From NCBI RefSeq assembly GCF_016907315.1, contig NZ_JAFBBS010000001.1, positions 930,001 through 994,000 on the forward strand: 64,000 nucleotides of DNA, given 5' to 3'. Positions within the stretch are counted from its first letter, which is position 1; each line of letters begins with the position of its first letter. Made by a program: the position numbers and the translations under genes. Positions 1-7,781 of the stretch are shown one piece after another. This DNA comes from Microbacterium esteraromaticum. GTDB lineage: Bacteria > Actinomycetota > Actinomycetes > Actinomycetales > Microbacteriaceae. Under the pieces are notes generated by a model. It searched no databases. It saw only the letters and a list, made by a program, of their open reading frames with translations, and was not told where the DNA came from.

Positions 1-2324
1 GGGCCGAAGCGACCGTTCTGAGCGGTGATCTCCTCGCCCGTCGCCGGGTCGGTGCCGACGACGCGCGGCAGGCTGAGCAGCTGCAGCGCGGTGTCGAGGT
101 CGATGGTGTCGACCGACATCGAGCGGAAGAGCGAGGCGGTGCGCGGCTTGGGCGCCGCCTCCTTCTTCGCCTTCTTCTTGGGCTTCTCGACGACCTCGCC
201 CGTCGTCTCGTCGACCGCGTCGTCATCCGACACCGGATCGTTCTCCTGCACGTACGGACCGAAACGACCGTCCTTGACGACGATGATCTTGCCGTTCTCG
301 GGGTTCTCGCCCAGAACACGGTCACCGGCGACGGGCGCGTCGATGAGTTCGCGCGCCTTCTCAGCGGTGAGCTCGTCGGGGGCGAGGTCTTCGGGCACGT
401 TCACGATGCGCGGCTTCGCCTCGGGGTTCGCCGGGTCGACGACCTCGAGGTAGGGGCCGTACTTGCCGAAGCGCAGAGTGGCGTCGTCGGTGATCGGAGT
501 CGAGTTCAGCGCGCGCGCGTCGATCTCGCCGAGGTTGTCGACGACCTGCCGCAGGCCCACCTGCTTCTCGGAGCCGTAGTAGAAGGACTTCAGCCATTCG
601 ACGCGCTTCTGCTCGCCGCGCGCGATCGCATCGAGGTCGTCTTCGAGTGCCGCGGTGAAGTCGTAGTCGATCAGGTCGGCGAAGTGCTGCTCGAGCAGTC
701 GCACGACGCTGAAGGCCAGCCAGGTGGGCACGAGCGCCTGCCCGCGCTTGGTCGCGTACCCGCGGTCGATGACCGTGCCGATGATGCTGGCGAAGGTCGA
801 TGGACGGCCGATGCCGTGCTCTTCGAGAGCTTTCACCAGCGAGGCCTCGGTGTAACGCGGCTTGGGGGTCGTGCGGTGGCCCTTGGCCACCGACTCGCTC
901 ATCGCCAGCTCATCGCCGACGGCGACGGCGGGCAGCGACTGCTCGGCCGAACTGTCCTGTGCGTTGCGCTTCTCGTCGCGGCCTTCCTCGTACGCCTCGA
1001 GGAAGCCCTTGAAGGTGTAGACGGTTCCGGATGCGGTGAACTCGACGCGCTTGCCTGCGGCCTGGGCCTCGAGCGTGACCGTGGTGGTCTCGTACTTGGC
1101 ATCCGACATCTGGCTGGCGACGGTGCGCTTCCAGATCAGGTCGTACAGGCGCAGCTCTTCGCGGTCGAGACCGGACGAGACGGACGCCGGGGTGCGGAAG
1201 GTCTCGCCGGAGGGGCGGATGGCCTCGTGCGCCTCCTGCGCGTTCTTGCTCTTCGACTTGTACACGCGGGGCTTCAGCGGCACTGCCGAATCGCCGTACA
1301 GGGCGACGGCCTGGCTGCGTGCGGCCTGGATCGCCTGCGTGCTCAGCGCGACCGAGTCGGTGCGCATATAAGTGATGTACCCCTTCTCGTAGAGCCGCTG
1401 GGCGACGCTCATCGCCTGCTTGGCGCTCATCGAGAGCTTGCGTCCGGCCTCCTGCTGCAGCGTGGAGGTGGTGAACGGGGCATAGGGGCTGCGCGTGCCC
1501 GGCTTGGCCTCGACCTTGGTGACGGTCGCGGTGCCTGCCGCGTCCACCGCGGTCGCGAGCGTCTCGGCGTCGGCCTCTGACAGCACGACGACGGCCTTCT
1601 TGAGCTTGCCTGCGTCGTCGAAGTCGGTTCCGCGCGCCAGCTGGCCGCCGTCGACGCGAACGAGACGCACGCCGAATGCGGCGCCGGCCGACGACGCCTG
1701 CGACTCGACATCCCAGTACTCGGCTGAGACGAACGCCATGCGCTCGCGCTCGCGTTCGACGACCATGCGGGTGGCGGCGGACTGGACGCGACCCGCTGAG
1801 AGGCCGGACTTGACCTTGTACCAGAGCACGGGCGAGACGTCCCAGCCGTAGAGCCGGTCGAGGATGCGGCGGGTCTCCTGAGCGTCGACGAGTGCGAGGT
1901 CGAGCTCTCGGGTGTTGCCGACGGCGGCCTGGATCGCGTCCTTCGTGATCTCGTGGAAGACCATGCGCTTGACCGGGACCTTCGGCTTGAGGGTCTCGAG
2001 CAGGTGCCACGCGATGGCTTCGCCCTCGCGGTCTTCGTCTGTGGCGAGCAGCACTTCGTCGGCGCTCTTGAGCGCACGGCGAAGCTCGGCGACCGTCTTG
2101 GTCTTGCGATCGGACACCACGTAGTAGGGGTCGAAGTCATTTTCGACGTCGATGGAGTACTTGCCGTACGCCTTCTTGTCGTCGGCGGGGATGTCCTTCT
2201 TATCGGCGAGGTCGCGGATATGACCGACCGAGCTGAGCACCTGGTACCCGTCGCCGAGGTATCCCTGGATCGACCGCATCTTCGTCGGGGACTCGACGAT
2301 GACGAGCTTCTTGCCTTCTGCCAA
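1..2324 (-). CDS. topA: DNA topoisomerase I (3' end beyond window)
   Basis: Type IA topoisomerase that relaxes negatively supercoiled DNA. The protein begins MAEGKKLVIVESPTK from a TTG preceded by GAAAGGA, the best start because no ATG lies nearby. The Toprim acidic cluster DEDREGE is at residues about 96-102, and the catalytic tyrosine is Y319 in ITYMRTDS, the same number as in E. coli TopA. Past residue 600 come glycine-rich C-terminal repeats of the RFGKYGPYLE type, typical of actinobacterial TopA, which lacks the zinc fingers of proteobacteria. The reading frame is open to base 1, so the last repeats and the basic tail are missing only because the window ends. Confidence 0.97.
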   Translation of the reverse strand, partial: MAEGKKLVIVESPTKMRSIQGYLGDGYQVLSSVGHIRDLADKKDIPADDKKAYGKYSIDVENDFDPYYVVSDRKTKTVAELRRALKSADEVLLATDEDREGEAIAWHLLETLKPKVPVKRMVFHEITKDAIQAAVGNTRELDLALVDAQETRRILDRLYGWDVSPVLWYKVKSGLSAGRVQSAATRMVVERERERMAFVSAEYWDVESQASSAGAAFGVRLVRVDGGQLARGTDFDDAGKLKKAVVVLSEADAETLATAVDAAGTATVTKVEAKPGTRSPYAPFTTSTLQQEAGRKLSMSAKQAMSVAQRLYEKGYITYMRTDSVALSTQAIQAARSQAVALYGDSAVPLKPRVYKSKSKNAQEAHEAIRPSGETFRTPASVSSGLDREELRLYDLIWKRTVASQMSDAKYETTTVTLEAQAAGKRVEFTASGTVYTFKGFLEAYEEGRDEKRNAQDSSAEQSLPAVAVGDELAMSESVAKGHRTTPKPRYTEASLVKALEEHGIGRPSTFASIIGTVIDRGYATKRGQALVPTWLAFSVVRLLEQHFADLIDYDFTAALEDDLDAIARGEQKRVEWLKSFYYGSEKQVGLRQVVDNLGEIDARALNSTPITDDATLRFGKYGPYLEVVDPANPEAKPRIVNVPEDLAPDELTAEKARELIDAPVAGDRVLGENPENGKIIVVKDGRFGPYVQENDPVSDDDAVDETTGEVVEKPKKKAKKEAAPKPRTASLFRSMSVDTIDLDTALQLLSLPRVVGTDPATGEEITAQNGRFG

Positions 2325-2347
2325 GGGGCGTCCTTTCTTCGAAGCAC

Positions 2348-2353
2348 ACCATA
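2348..2353 (-). promoter_or_regulatory. possible -10 element of topA
   Basis: TATGGT on the minus strand, 24 bases before the topA TTG. No convincing -35 hexamer is seen, so this is only suggestive. Confidence 0.3.
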
Positions 2354-2440
2354 CACACCGCCATCCAGGCGTGTGCCGAGAGATCCGCAGACGGGTTGGC
2401 TGCGAAAGACGCGCAGGGCGGTGCGAGGGGTGTCGCGCGT

Positions 2441-2771
2441 CTACCTGTTCGGGGGTCCCGCTCGGGCGCGGGCGACGGCGACCAGTCCAGAGTACGCCGA
2501 TCTGACCTCGACCGTCGCCGTGAGGCCGTCGAGATCGCAGACCCCCAGCTCTGATCCGGCTGCGCGGGCCACCAGGGCAGCCGACGCGCAGGCGTCCACT
2601 TCTGCGCGGATCGCACCTGATGCGACGTCCGCGGCGGCCAGCGCCGCGGCGTCGGCCGCTCCCGCGGCACGCTGCGCGGTGACGACTCCTGCGGCGAGCG
2701 CGGTTCCGCTCATCCCAGCCCTCCCTTCTCTCCGCCTGCTCTTTGTCGCAGTGACTCCTCGCGGCCCTCAC
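2441..2771 (-). pseudogene. Rv3654c-like (TadE-like) protein, frameshifted near its N-terminus
   Basis: Last gene of the tad cluster. The 90-residue frame starting at 2713 has the AAGAADAAALAAAD segment and the late Cys-Asp typical of the 'helicase/secretion neighbourhood TadE-like' family (Rv3654c type). The expected start is the GTG at 2771, which overlaps the tadE stop as GTGA, but that frame reads VRAARSHCDKEQAERREG and is one base out of phase with the conserved part. The N-terminal membrane segment of the family is absent. I infer a small deletion between about 2713 and 2730. The ATG at 2713 has an AGGGAGGG in front of it, so a shortened product could still be made. Confidence 0.6.
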
Positions 2772-2970
2772 AGTCCGCCGGCTGGTGCGCAGCTGGATGC
2801 GCGCAACGGCACCGAGATCAGTCGTCCGATCCGCATCTCGAGTGATGCGGTCACGCACACGAGGTCGCCGGATGTCGTGGTTGCCGATGACGCGCCGTCA
2901 ACCGCCTCGCGGACCACTCCGGCTGCCGGAGCCTGGCTCTCGCCTCGCCCGAGCAGGCGGGCCGAGTCGG
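2768..2970 (-). pseudogene. TadE-like pseudopilin, N-terminal part lost
   Basis: One minus frame, ending in TGA at 2768-2770, reads as the C-terminal two thirds of a TadE minor pilin: AADSARLLGRGES, then LVCVTASLEMRIGRLISVPL and SSCAPAGGL. The start codon, prepilin peptidase site and transmembrane helix that should precede it are missing; going upstream the sequence changes directly into the end of the DUF4244 gene. The simplest reading is a deletion that joined the DUF4244 3' end to the middle of tadE. Its stop overlaps the start of the next gene, the usual coupled arrangement. Confidence 0.65.
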
Positions 2971-3075
2971 CTGCGCCCGTCGGACAAGGCCGGTGAGGAT
3001 GCCCCTCACCTCATCTGAGCGCATGATGGCCACCAGCAGCCCCGCCAAGGCCACAGCGGTCACTATCGTGAGAAC
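2971..3075 (-). pseudogene. DUF4244 (Flp pilin-like) C-terminal remnant
   Basis: From about 3075 down, the minus strand encodes the end of a DUF4244 protein: IVTAVALAGLLVAIMRSDEV followed by RGILTGLVRRA. Family members normally begin with a basic stretch, a prepilin-peptidase site and AEYA before this hydrophobic helix. Those roughly 30 residues are missing, and the sequence beyond about 3075 belongs to the inserted element. DUF4244 proteins accompany actinobacterial tad genes (Rv3656c in Mycobacterium) and are thought to form the pilin subunit, so this tad system has probably lost its pilin. Confidence 0.65.
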
Positions 3076-3107
3076 TAGGCGTATATCAGTCTCGATATGC
3101 TCGGGCC

Positions 3108-3578
3108 ATGGACCCGACTGCCCTCGCCGTACTCTCTATCTTCGGCGGTGCCGCCCTGACCGCGCTCGCTGGCTTCATCGGAGCGTGGCTGCAGGGTCGT
3201 CGAGAGCACTCCCGCTGGCTGCGCGAGCAGCGGTATGAGGCGTTCACCCGCGCCATCGATCTGGTCAGCAACCTGCGCGGGATCGCCCAGGAGGTTGCTG
3301 AGCTGACATCTGAGATCAAGGACGGCCTGTCCGAGCCGGAGCTGGCGGACGCGACCGCGCGTCTAGTCGATCGCGTCGAGCGTCTCGACGTGCTCAACGA
3401 TGAGGCTGCCGAACGCATGGCTCCGCTCGTGCTGCTCGGCCCGGATGCTGTCTCCGATGGGTACGTCGCGCTCATTGGCGCAATGAATCCGCCCGGTGCC
3501 ATGGATGACGATCGAGTCAACGCCGCCGAGTCTGCCCTGACGATCGCGATGCGGGCAGCTCTCGGAGTCAAGGCCTGA
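3108..3578 (+). CDS. membrane-anchored hypothetical protein
   Basis: Not recognised. The product has 156 residues. Residues 5-27 form one hydrophobic helix, followed by a charged, largely helical cytoplasmic region of about 125 residues (QGRREHSRWLREQRYEAF and so on) that may form a coiled coil. This topology, a single N-terminal anchor and a soluble helical domain, recurs in the convergent neighbour at 3594-4217, although the sequences differ. It is the first gene inside the element, reading away from the DUF4244 junction. The ribosome-binding site is weak. A role in the element or as cargo cannot be told from the sequence. Confidence 0.6.
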   Translation: MDPTALAVLSIFGGAALTALAGFIGAWLQGRREHSRWLREQRYEAFTRAIDLVSNLRGIAQEVAELTSEIKDGLSEPELADATARLVDRVERLDVLNDEAAERMAPLVLLGPDAVSDGYVALIGAMNPPGAMDDDRVNAAESALTIAMRAALGVKA

Positions 3579-3593
3579 TTCGCCTGGCAGATC

Positions 3594-4217
3594 TCAGCGC
3601 CGGAATCGCCAAAAGCGCCGTCTCCGCTGCCGACGTGCGACGACCGCGGCTCCGCCCAGCTTCTCGATCTCGGCGCGCCGCTGTAGCTCGGCTTCGTCCA
3701 GCTCTGACGGGTCGACTTCCTCGCCGCCGGGGCGCACCGCTCCCGAGACGACGCCGTCGTACATCGTCTGCCAGAAGTCGACCACCTGCTGCTGGATACC
3801 TTTCGGGGACCGCTCGCCCCGGTACCAGGCGGCTACCTGCGCCGTCGTCGCCGAGACCAGCGAGTGATTGGCCGTCGACGTCGCTTTCGTCCCGTCGGCA
3901 TGGGCGTGCATTAACGCGATCTCGAGCGCACCGGCGATCTCACCCTCACCCTTCCCCAGCAGGTAACCGAGTCGGGATGTCTGAGCGACCGCCTTCTCGC
4001 GGGTATCCCACCACTCTCGTTCCGATGCGTCGCGGTTGAGCCGGAGCATCTTCATCAGGAGAGCGTCGACCTTCGCCAGGATCTCGCCGATCTCCTGGTG
4101 CGTCTCGTCCCGCCGCTTCGCTCGGCGATCGAGGCGGTCTTTAGCCAGCGGCCCGAACACACCACCGGCCAGCGTCCCGGCGACGCCGATGAGCGCAACT
4201 ATCACGACGTCGGTCAT
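3594..4217 (-). CDS. membrane-anchored hypothetical protein
   Basis: Not recognised. It has 207 residues: an N-terminal hydrophobic segment (residues 4-24, with GVAGTLAGGVFGP), then a long charged helical region containing RLDRRAKRRDETHQEIGEI, and a very basic tail (RRQRRRRFWRFRR). It converges on the gene at 3108-3578 with only 15 bases between the stop codons. Members of actinobacterial prophages and islands often carry such one-helix proteins next to the integration site. The basic tail might contact nucleic acid or phospholipid, but nothing in the sequence decides this. Confidence 0.65.
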   Translation of the reverse strand: MTDVVIVALIGVAGTLAGGVFGPLAKDRLDRRAKRRDETHQEIGEILAKVDALLMKMLRLNRDASEREWWDTREKAVAQTSRLGYLLGKGEGEIAGALEIALMHAHADGTKATSTANHSLVSATTAQVAAWYRGERSPKGIQQQVVDFWQTMYDGVVSGAVRPGGEEVDPSELDEAELQRRAEIEKLGGAAVVARRQRRRRFWRFRR

Positions 4218-4243
4218 ACGGCCAGGTTAGCGGCTCGACGTCA

Positions 4244-4290
4244 CCACATATGTGGACCACCGTCGCCTCATACGTGGAGGCCTCACATAT
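4244..4290. promoter_or_regulatory. repeated CACATATGTG-like boxes, probable operator region
   Basis: The 218-base gap between the genes ending at 4217 (minus) and beginning near 4436 (plus) has a perfect palindrome CCACATATGTGG at 4244-4255, a second degenerate copy CATACGTGG at 4269-4277 and a third half CACATAT at 4284-4290. This layout fits binding sites of an element-encoded repressor between divergent transcription units. Further on, GGGTTCCCGAAGGGAACC near 4405-4422 can form a small hairpin just before the first gene of the plus-strand chain. Confidence 0.4.
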
Positions 4291-4435
4291 TATCTCTGAC
4301 CTGGCGTTTTTCGACCCAACCGTCCGCTCAGGCTTCGCTAGTCTTTAGGCGGTCAGCATCACACCCCCATCGCCACCGATAGGTCGCCATCGTCCGATTC
4401 CGGGGGTTCCCGAAGGGAACCTGGAATGAGACGAA

Positions 4436-4647
4436 ATGGAATCTCGACCCCGCGTCGCGACCAGCCACTACGGCGCTGCTGTCCGATACCACGGGCCTGA
4501 GTCGCCCGAGGCGGTGGATGCCCGCCGGATCTCGCTGCGGCGAAGATCCGGGCCTCGATCGGCCCGGCTCTCGCCGCCTCCGGCGCGCCACTGAAGCCCG
4601 AGCACGCCGCGCAGCTCGCGGCCCGCCTGCAGGGCGACGCACGATGA
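4436..4647 (+). pseudogene. small element protein, one-base frameshift near 4527
   Basis: The frame opening with ATG 4436 reads MESRPRVATSHYGAAV then SPEAVDARR and soon leaves any sensible sequence. In the next frame the text continues as DLAAAKIRASIGPALAASG and EHAAQLAARLQGDAR, ending at 4647. Joining them at about 4527 gives a 70-residue helical protein of the kind that often opens the early operon of actinobacterial phages and islands (an ARRDLAAAKI helix is typical). Restoring one G in the GG at 4527-4528 reunites the frame. The joined gene would overlap the next start as ATGA, like the following genes. Function unknown. Confidence 0.5.
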
Positions 4648-4781
4648 ACGCCGCGCCTGCTGCTGCACCCGTCGACGACGGCACGCTCGACCGCCTGGTC
4701 GCCGCAGCTTCAGCGCTGTCGTCGGCTACCCGCGCCCGCCTCGCGGCGCTGCCCGCCGCGAGCAAGGGGGCAAAACGGTGA
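4644..4781 (+). CDS. 45-residue hypothetical protein
   Basis: Small gene, MNAAPAAAPVDDGTLDRL and on to ASKGAKR. Its ATG overlaps the preceding stop (ATGA) and its TGA overlaps the next start (GTGA), so it sits in a translationally coupled chain at 4436-5676, which is the main reason to believe it is real. It is one predicted helix (TLDRLVAAASALSSATRARL) with an alanine-rich head. No family recognised. Confidence 0.5.
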   Translation: MNAAPAAAPVDDGTLDRLVAAASALSSATRARLAALPAASKGAKR

Positions 4782-5158
4782 GTGCAAAGGAAAGCCGCCC
4801 CGACGTCACCGGGGCGGCTAGCGAGAATCGTTTCGACGGCTCCTCTGCTGCTGTCCATCTTCTCACGGGCGGGGGACATTCGTTCCTGGTGCACTACCTG
4901 TCGCAGTTCGCCGACGCCCGCCGCACGCTGCGTGGTCAGCTCGTCTGCGTCCGGTTCTCCGGGTCTGGGCTCGCCGCTGGCCTGTGCGACGTCACCGGTC
5001 GCGTGCAGGCCACCGACCGCACCGGCCTGCTGCTCGTCGCGCCCGGTCACGCGATGCTCGACGGCTCCGAGTTCGTGTCGCTGATCCCGTGGGTTCAGAT
5101 CGAGCAGGTTGTCGTCAGCCGGGCCGATGATGTTTTCCCCGAGGAGGTCGCATCATGA
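4778..5158 (+). CDS. hypothetical protein of the element's early operon
   Basis: Unrecognised protein of 126 residues starting from GTG 4778. After about 25 polar residues it is rich in short strands separated by glycine: LVCVRFSGSGLAAGLCDVTG, TGLLLVAPGHAML and WVQIEQVVVS. This suggests a compact beta-barrel domain. It overlaps both neighbours by four bases (GTGA and ATGA), so its translation is tied to the primase-like gene that follows. A replication-accessory or nucleic-acid-binding role would fit the position, but that is inference. Confidence 0.6.
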   Translation: MSAKESRPDVTGAASENRFDGSSAAVHLLTGGGHSFLVHYLSQFADARRTLRGQLVCVRFSGSGLAAGLCDVTGRVQATDRTGLLLVAPGHAMLDGSEFVSLIPWVQIEQVVVSRADDVFPEEVAS

Positions 5159-5980
5159 GCGGCAAGCGCAAGAAGCGCCCCTACGCCGATGCGGTCGCAA
5201 GCTACGTCTCGCGGGCCTGGCCTTCGGTGATTCCCGTCATCGGCAAGGGCGGCACGGGCGAGCTCCCGACCAGCTGCACCGGTCACGACGGCACCGTCTC
5301 GCGCGCCGACCGCGACGCCTGGGCCGCCTCCAAAAAGTGGGGTGGCGAGAACGTGGCGATCTGGCATGAGCTGACTCTGGCGTTCGACGAGGACACGGCC
5401 ACCGTCGACGATCTCCGCGCACTGCTGGAGGCCGAGCGCGGCGAGCCTCTGCCCGACCTCGCACCCACCTGGTCGTCAACGGCGCGCGGGAAGGACTCGC
5501 CTCGGCGTCAGCGCTTCTATCGGCTGCCGGGTGCGGTCCCGAAGGGTATGCGGATCCGGTCCGGGCCTCTTGCCGGGACGGAGATCCCGTGGCGCGGTCA
5601 CCGCTATTCGGTCGTCTCCCCGAGCGTGCATCCGGTCTCGGGGGAAGGCTTACCGCTGGTACTCGCCGACCGGTGAGCGCTGCGACGCTCCTGCCGTCTC
5701 CGACCTCCCGCCGCTGCCGATCGAGTGGTTCGAGGCGCTGCTGGAGCCGCGCGAGGATCGCTCCTCCGCGCGCTCCGTGGACTTGGACGAATGGCGCGAT
5801 CGAGGTCGCACCAAGCCGACCAAGCGCGTGCGCGCCGCGGTACGGTCCGTGCCGACCTCGGGCGTCGACAACAACGCTCTGATGTCCATCATCGGCGCTA
5901 TCGAAGACATAGCGTATCCGGGGCTCGCAGTGGGTGCTCCCGGAGAGCATGGGTGGGTAGCGCTACGCTGGGCATGCGGG
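5155..5980 (+). pseudogene. primase-polymerase (PrimPol)-like protein, frameshifted and truncated
   Basis: The first frame (5155-5676) matches the pattern of the bifunctional primase/polymerase N-terminal domain of actinobacterial phages and plasmids: an AWPSVIPVIGKGG opening, a TGHDG box, APTWSSTARGKDS, RQRFYRLP and WRGHRYSVVSPSVHP. Right after HPVSG the frame is lost in a run of five G (5640-5644). One base over, the text continues GKAYRWYSPTGERC and DLPPLPIEWFEALL to about residue 270. Removing one G restores a single frame. The part resembling primases stops near 5975, where the lower-GC cassette begins; the usual C-terminal region is absent. It is the last gene of the coupled chain. A sequencing error is an alternative to decay. 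Confidence 0.7.
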
Positions 5981-6053
5981 GTCGTGAGCCCCGCGGCCCC
6001 GGGGGGACCGTCCCGGCCTAGAATTGAAGTGGGTCTGAGGGAGGCTGATTTCG

Positions 6054-6554
6054 GTGACGATCGATGCGTCCACACTTTCGCGTTCAGCGATCTGCGACTA
6101 TGCAGAGCGTGTGGCGGATAAGCATGGCATCTTCGCGGATGGAGATTATGCCGACCTCGAGCGTCTTGTGCACGCACTCGGCGGCAGAATTGACGTCGCC
6201 GCTTCTTTCGTTGCCCCCGAAGCCTTGACCGTCCGCGGCGAACGTGACTTTACCGTGCACCTGCCGCCCGTGACTTCCCACCGACGCGACAGGTTTACCA
6301 TCGCGCACGAGCTAGGGCACTACTTCTTGCACTACCTTCAGCCGCGCGTCCAGGGAGCACGTTCGTTCGGTCGCGGAGAGCGAAACCGAGTCGAGACGCA
6401 GGCCAACTACTTCGCTGGCGCGCTGCTGATGCCTTCTGAACGCTTCAGTCGAGCTTGGAAGCGTTGCGACGGTGACGCGTGGTCGGTCGCCGACCGTTTC
6501 GGTGTCTCTGCGAGCGCTGCGGCCGTGCGCGCCCAGTCCCTTGGCCTCAGCTGA
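6054..6554 (+). CDS. ImmA/IrrE family metallo-endopeptidase
   Basis: Zinc peptidase of 166 residues. The metal site is HELGH at residues 85-89 (AHELGHYFLHY), and the third ligand is probably E114 in VETQANYFAGALLMP, the usual COG2856 signature. It starts from GTG 6054 with GGAGG ten bases upstream. There is no N-terminal XRE helix-turn-helix, unlike many ImmA partners. The next gene starts 11 bases after the stop, so the two are surely one operon. ImmA-type peptidases normally cleave a repressor to start an SOS-like or excision response. Here the partner is a cyclase-like protein, not a repressor, so the substrate is unknown. Confidence 0.88.
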   Translation: MTIDASTLSRSAICDYAERVADKHGIFADGDYADLERLVHALGGRIDVAASFVAPEALTVRGERDFTVHLPPVTSHRRDRFTIAHELGHYFLHYLQPRVQGARSFGRGERNRVETQANYFAGALLMPSERFSRAWKRCDGDAWSVADRFGVSASAAAVRAQSLGLS

Positions 6555-6565
6555 CCCTGCGCTCA

Positions 6566-7549
6566 ATGGCACCTCCACAAGCGAAGTCGGTCCTCTTCCT
6601 GTCTGCAGACTTGGTTGGATCGACCAGCTACAAGCAACAGGCGGACGGATGGCAGAAGATCTTCCTGAGCTTCTATCGCGAGTTCCCTCAAGCACTCGCT
6701 GACGCGAGCCGTGAGTATGCGAAGCAGCACTCAGTCACAGTCGACTTCGACTTGTGGAAGGCGATTGGCGACGAGCTGATCTTCAAGGTGGAAGTGCGCA
6801 GCGAAGCAGACGTAAGTAACGCGGTCCGTGTTTGGCTGCAAGCCGTGACGGCGTACGAGAACGACTCTCTAGAAGAAGTCAAGCTTGCCCTGAAGGGGGG
6901 CGCCTTCATCGCGACCTTCCCGGGGCCGGACAGCGAATCATCGATTCCTCGATCGCCAGCCGATGAGGACTCGGATGAGCCCGTGGTGATCCTGAATGAC
7001 AAGGCCCTTAGCGGAAGGCGCGCACACACTAAGTACCTCTACGACTACTTCGGGCCGAGCGTCGACACCGGTTTCCGCGTCGCGGGGCTTGCCTCTCGTC
7101 GGTACTTCACTATGACGATCGAAGTCGTATGGGCTCTGGCCTCTATCGCGCATGCGCAGGAAACTACCCCCGGCAACGGTTCCCCTCACCATGTGCGAGA
7201 CGTGGTTTTTCGGGGCCGAGAGCCGTTGAAGGGGGTATGGCGCGGTCAGGAGTATCCGGTATTCGCGGTTGACCGCGAGATCAGCTCTCCGCTGAACGAA
7301 GCGCTGGCCAAGCTCAACGGAAGCCCGATCAATGCTCAGAGCATCACGCACGTGTGCAAGGCATGCTCAGAGAGCGAGGGATGGCCCTCTCGGCTCTATC
7401 TGCCTGATGCCGCCCACGAAGCATTCAAGCACCCACCGGTGGACGCGATGCAGTCACTGCGCGAGAATGAAGCCAAGATCACCGTCGATGTTCCGACGGA
7501 GGGGGCTGACGAAGGCGAGCCGCTCCAGGAGAACGCGCCCCTGGGATAG
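6566..7549 (+). CDS. class III nucleotide-cyclase-like protein, ImmA/IrrE partner
   Basis: Protein of 327 residues with a class III adenylate/guanylate cyclase core. LFLSADLVGST carries the first metal aspartate D15. WKAIGDELIF carries a lysine (K65) and the second metal aspartate D69 in the positions used for base choice and metal binding. Where cyclases have VNxxxR, this protein has VDTGFR (D167, R171), so the transition-state asparagine is replaced. There are no membrane helices. The start ATG 6566 has no clear ribosome-binding site, which suggests coupling to the peptidase gene. The open frame upstream of 6566 is a shadow of that gene. It may make a cyclic nucleotide or only sense one; that is inference. 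Confidence 0.75.
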   Translation: MAPPQAKSVLFLSADLVGSTSYKQQADGWQKIFLSFYREFPQALADASREYAKQHSVTVDFDLWKAIGDELIFKVEVRSEADVSNAVRVWLQAVTAYENDSLEEVKLALKGGAFIATFPGPDSESSIPRSPADEDSDEPVVILNDKALSGRRAHTKYLYDYFGPSVDTGFRVAGLASRRYFTMTIEVVWALASIAHAQETTPGNGSPHHVRDVVFRGREPLKGVWRGQEYPVFAVDREISSPLNEALAKLNGSPINAQSITHVCKACSESEGWPSRLYLPDAAHEAFKHPPVDAMQSLRENEAKITVDVPTEGADEGEPLQENAPLG

Positions 7550-7610
7550 GGCTCATCGGTTAGCAGGGACCGCTCACGCTCGGGTCGTCGTCCGATTAAG
7601 GCCGCGCGCG

Positions 7611-7781
7611 TCAGCCGCCGTAGATGCTCGGCCCGTCGAAGCTCGGTGGCAGCGGCGCCTGCGTGACCGGCTCGAAGCGGCGGCATGACGGGCACGTCCA
7701 GCCGCCCCTCTCGCCGCGCATAACGACGCCGCAGTCGGGGCAGCGCGGCTCGGTGCTCCCGAGGTCGTCGGCGTAGGTCAT
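7611..7781 (-). CDS. 56-residue zinc-ribbon protein
   Basis: Short minus-strand gene beginning MTYADDLGSTEPRCPDCGVV. Two cysteine pairs (CPDC, then CPSC in GGWTCPSCRRFEP) form a four-cysteine zinc ribbon, and the end, FDGPSIYGG, is orderly. Small proteins of this build are common in actinophages and islands next to replication genes. It converges on the cyclase-like gene with 61 bases between the stops. No ribosome-binding site is striking (GGTGGGCGG before the ATG). Function unknown; nucleic-acid or protein binding is likely from the fold. Confidence 0.6.
   Translation of the reverse strand: MTYADDLGSTEPRCPDCGVVMRGERGGWTCPSCRRFEPVTQAPLPPSFDGPSIYGG

Noticed and set aside
684..2996. Long plus-strand open frames opposite topA
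   Set aside because: They are antisense shadows in GC-rich DNA; the minus strand encodes a complete run of topoisomerase I motifs in one frame.
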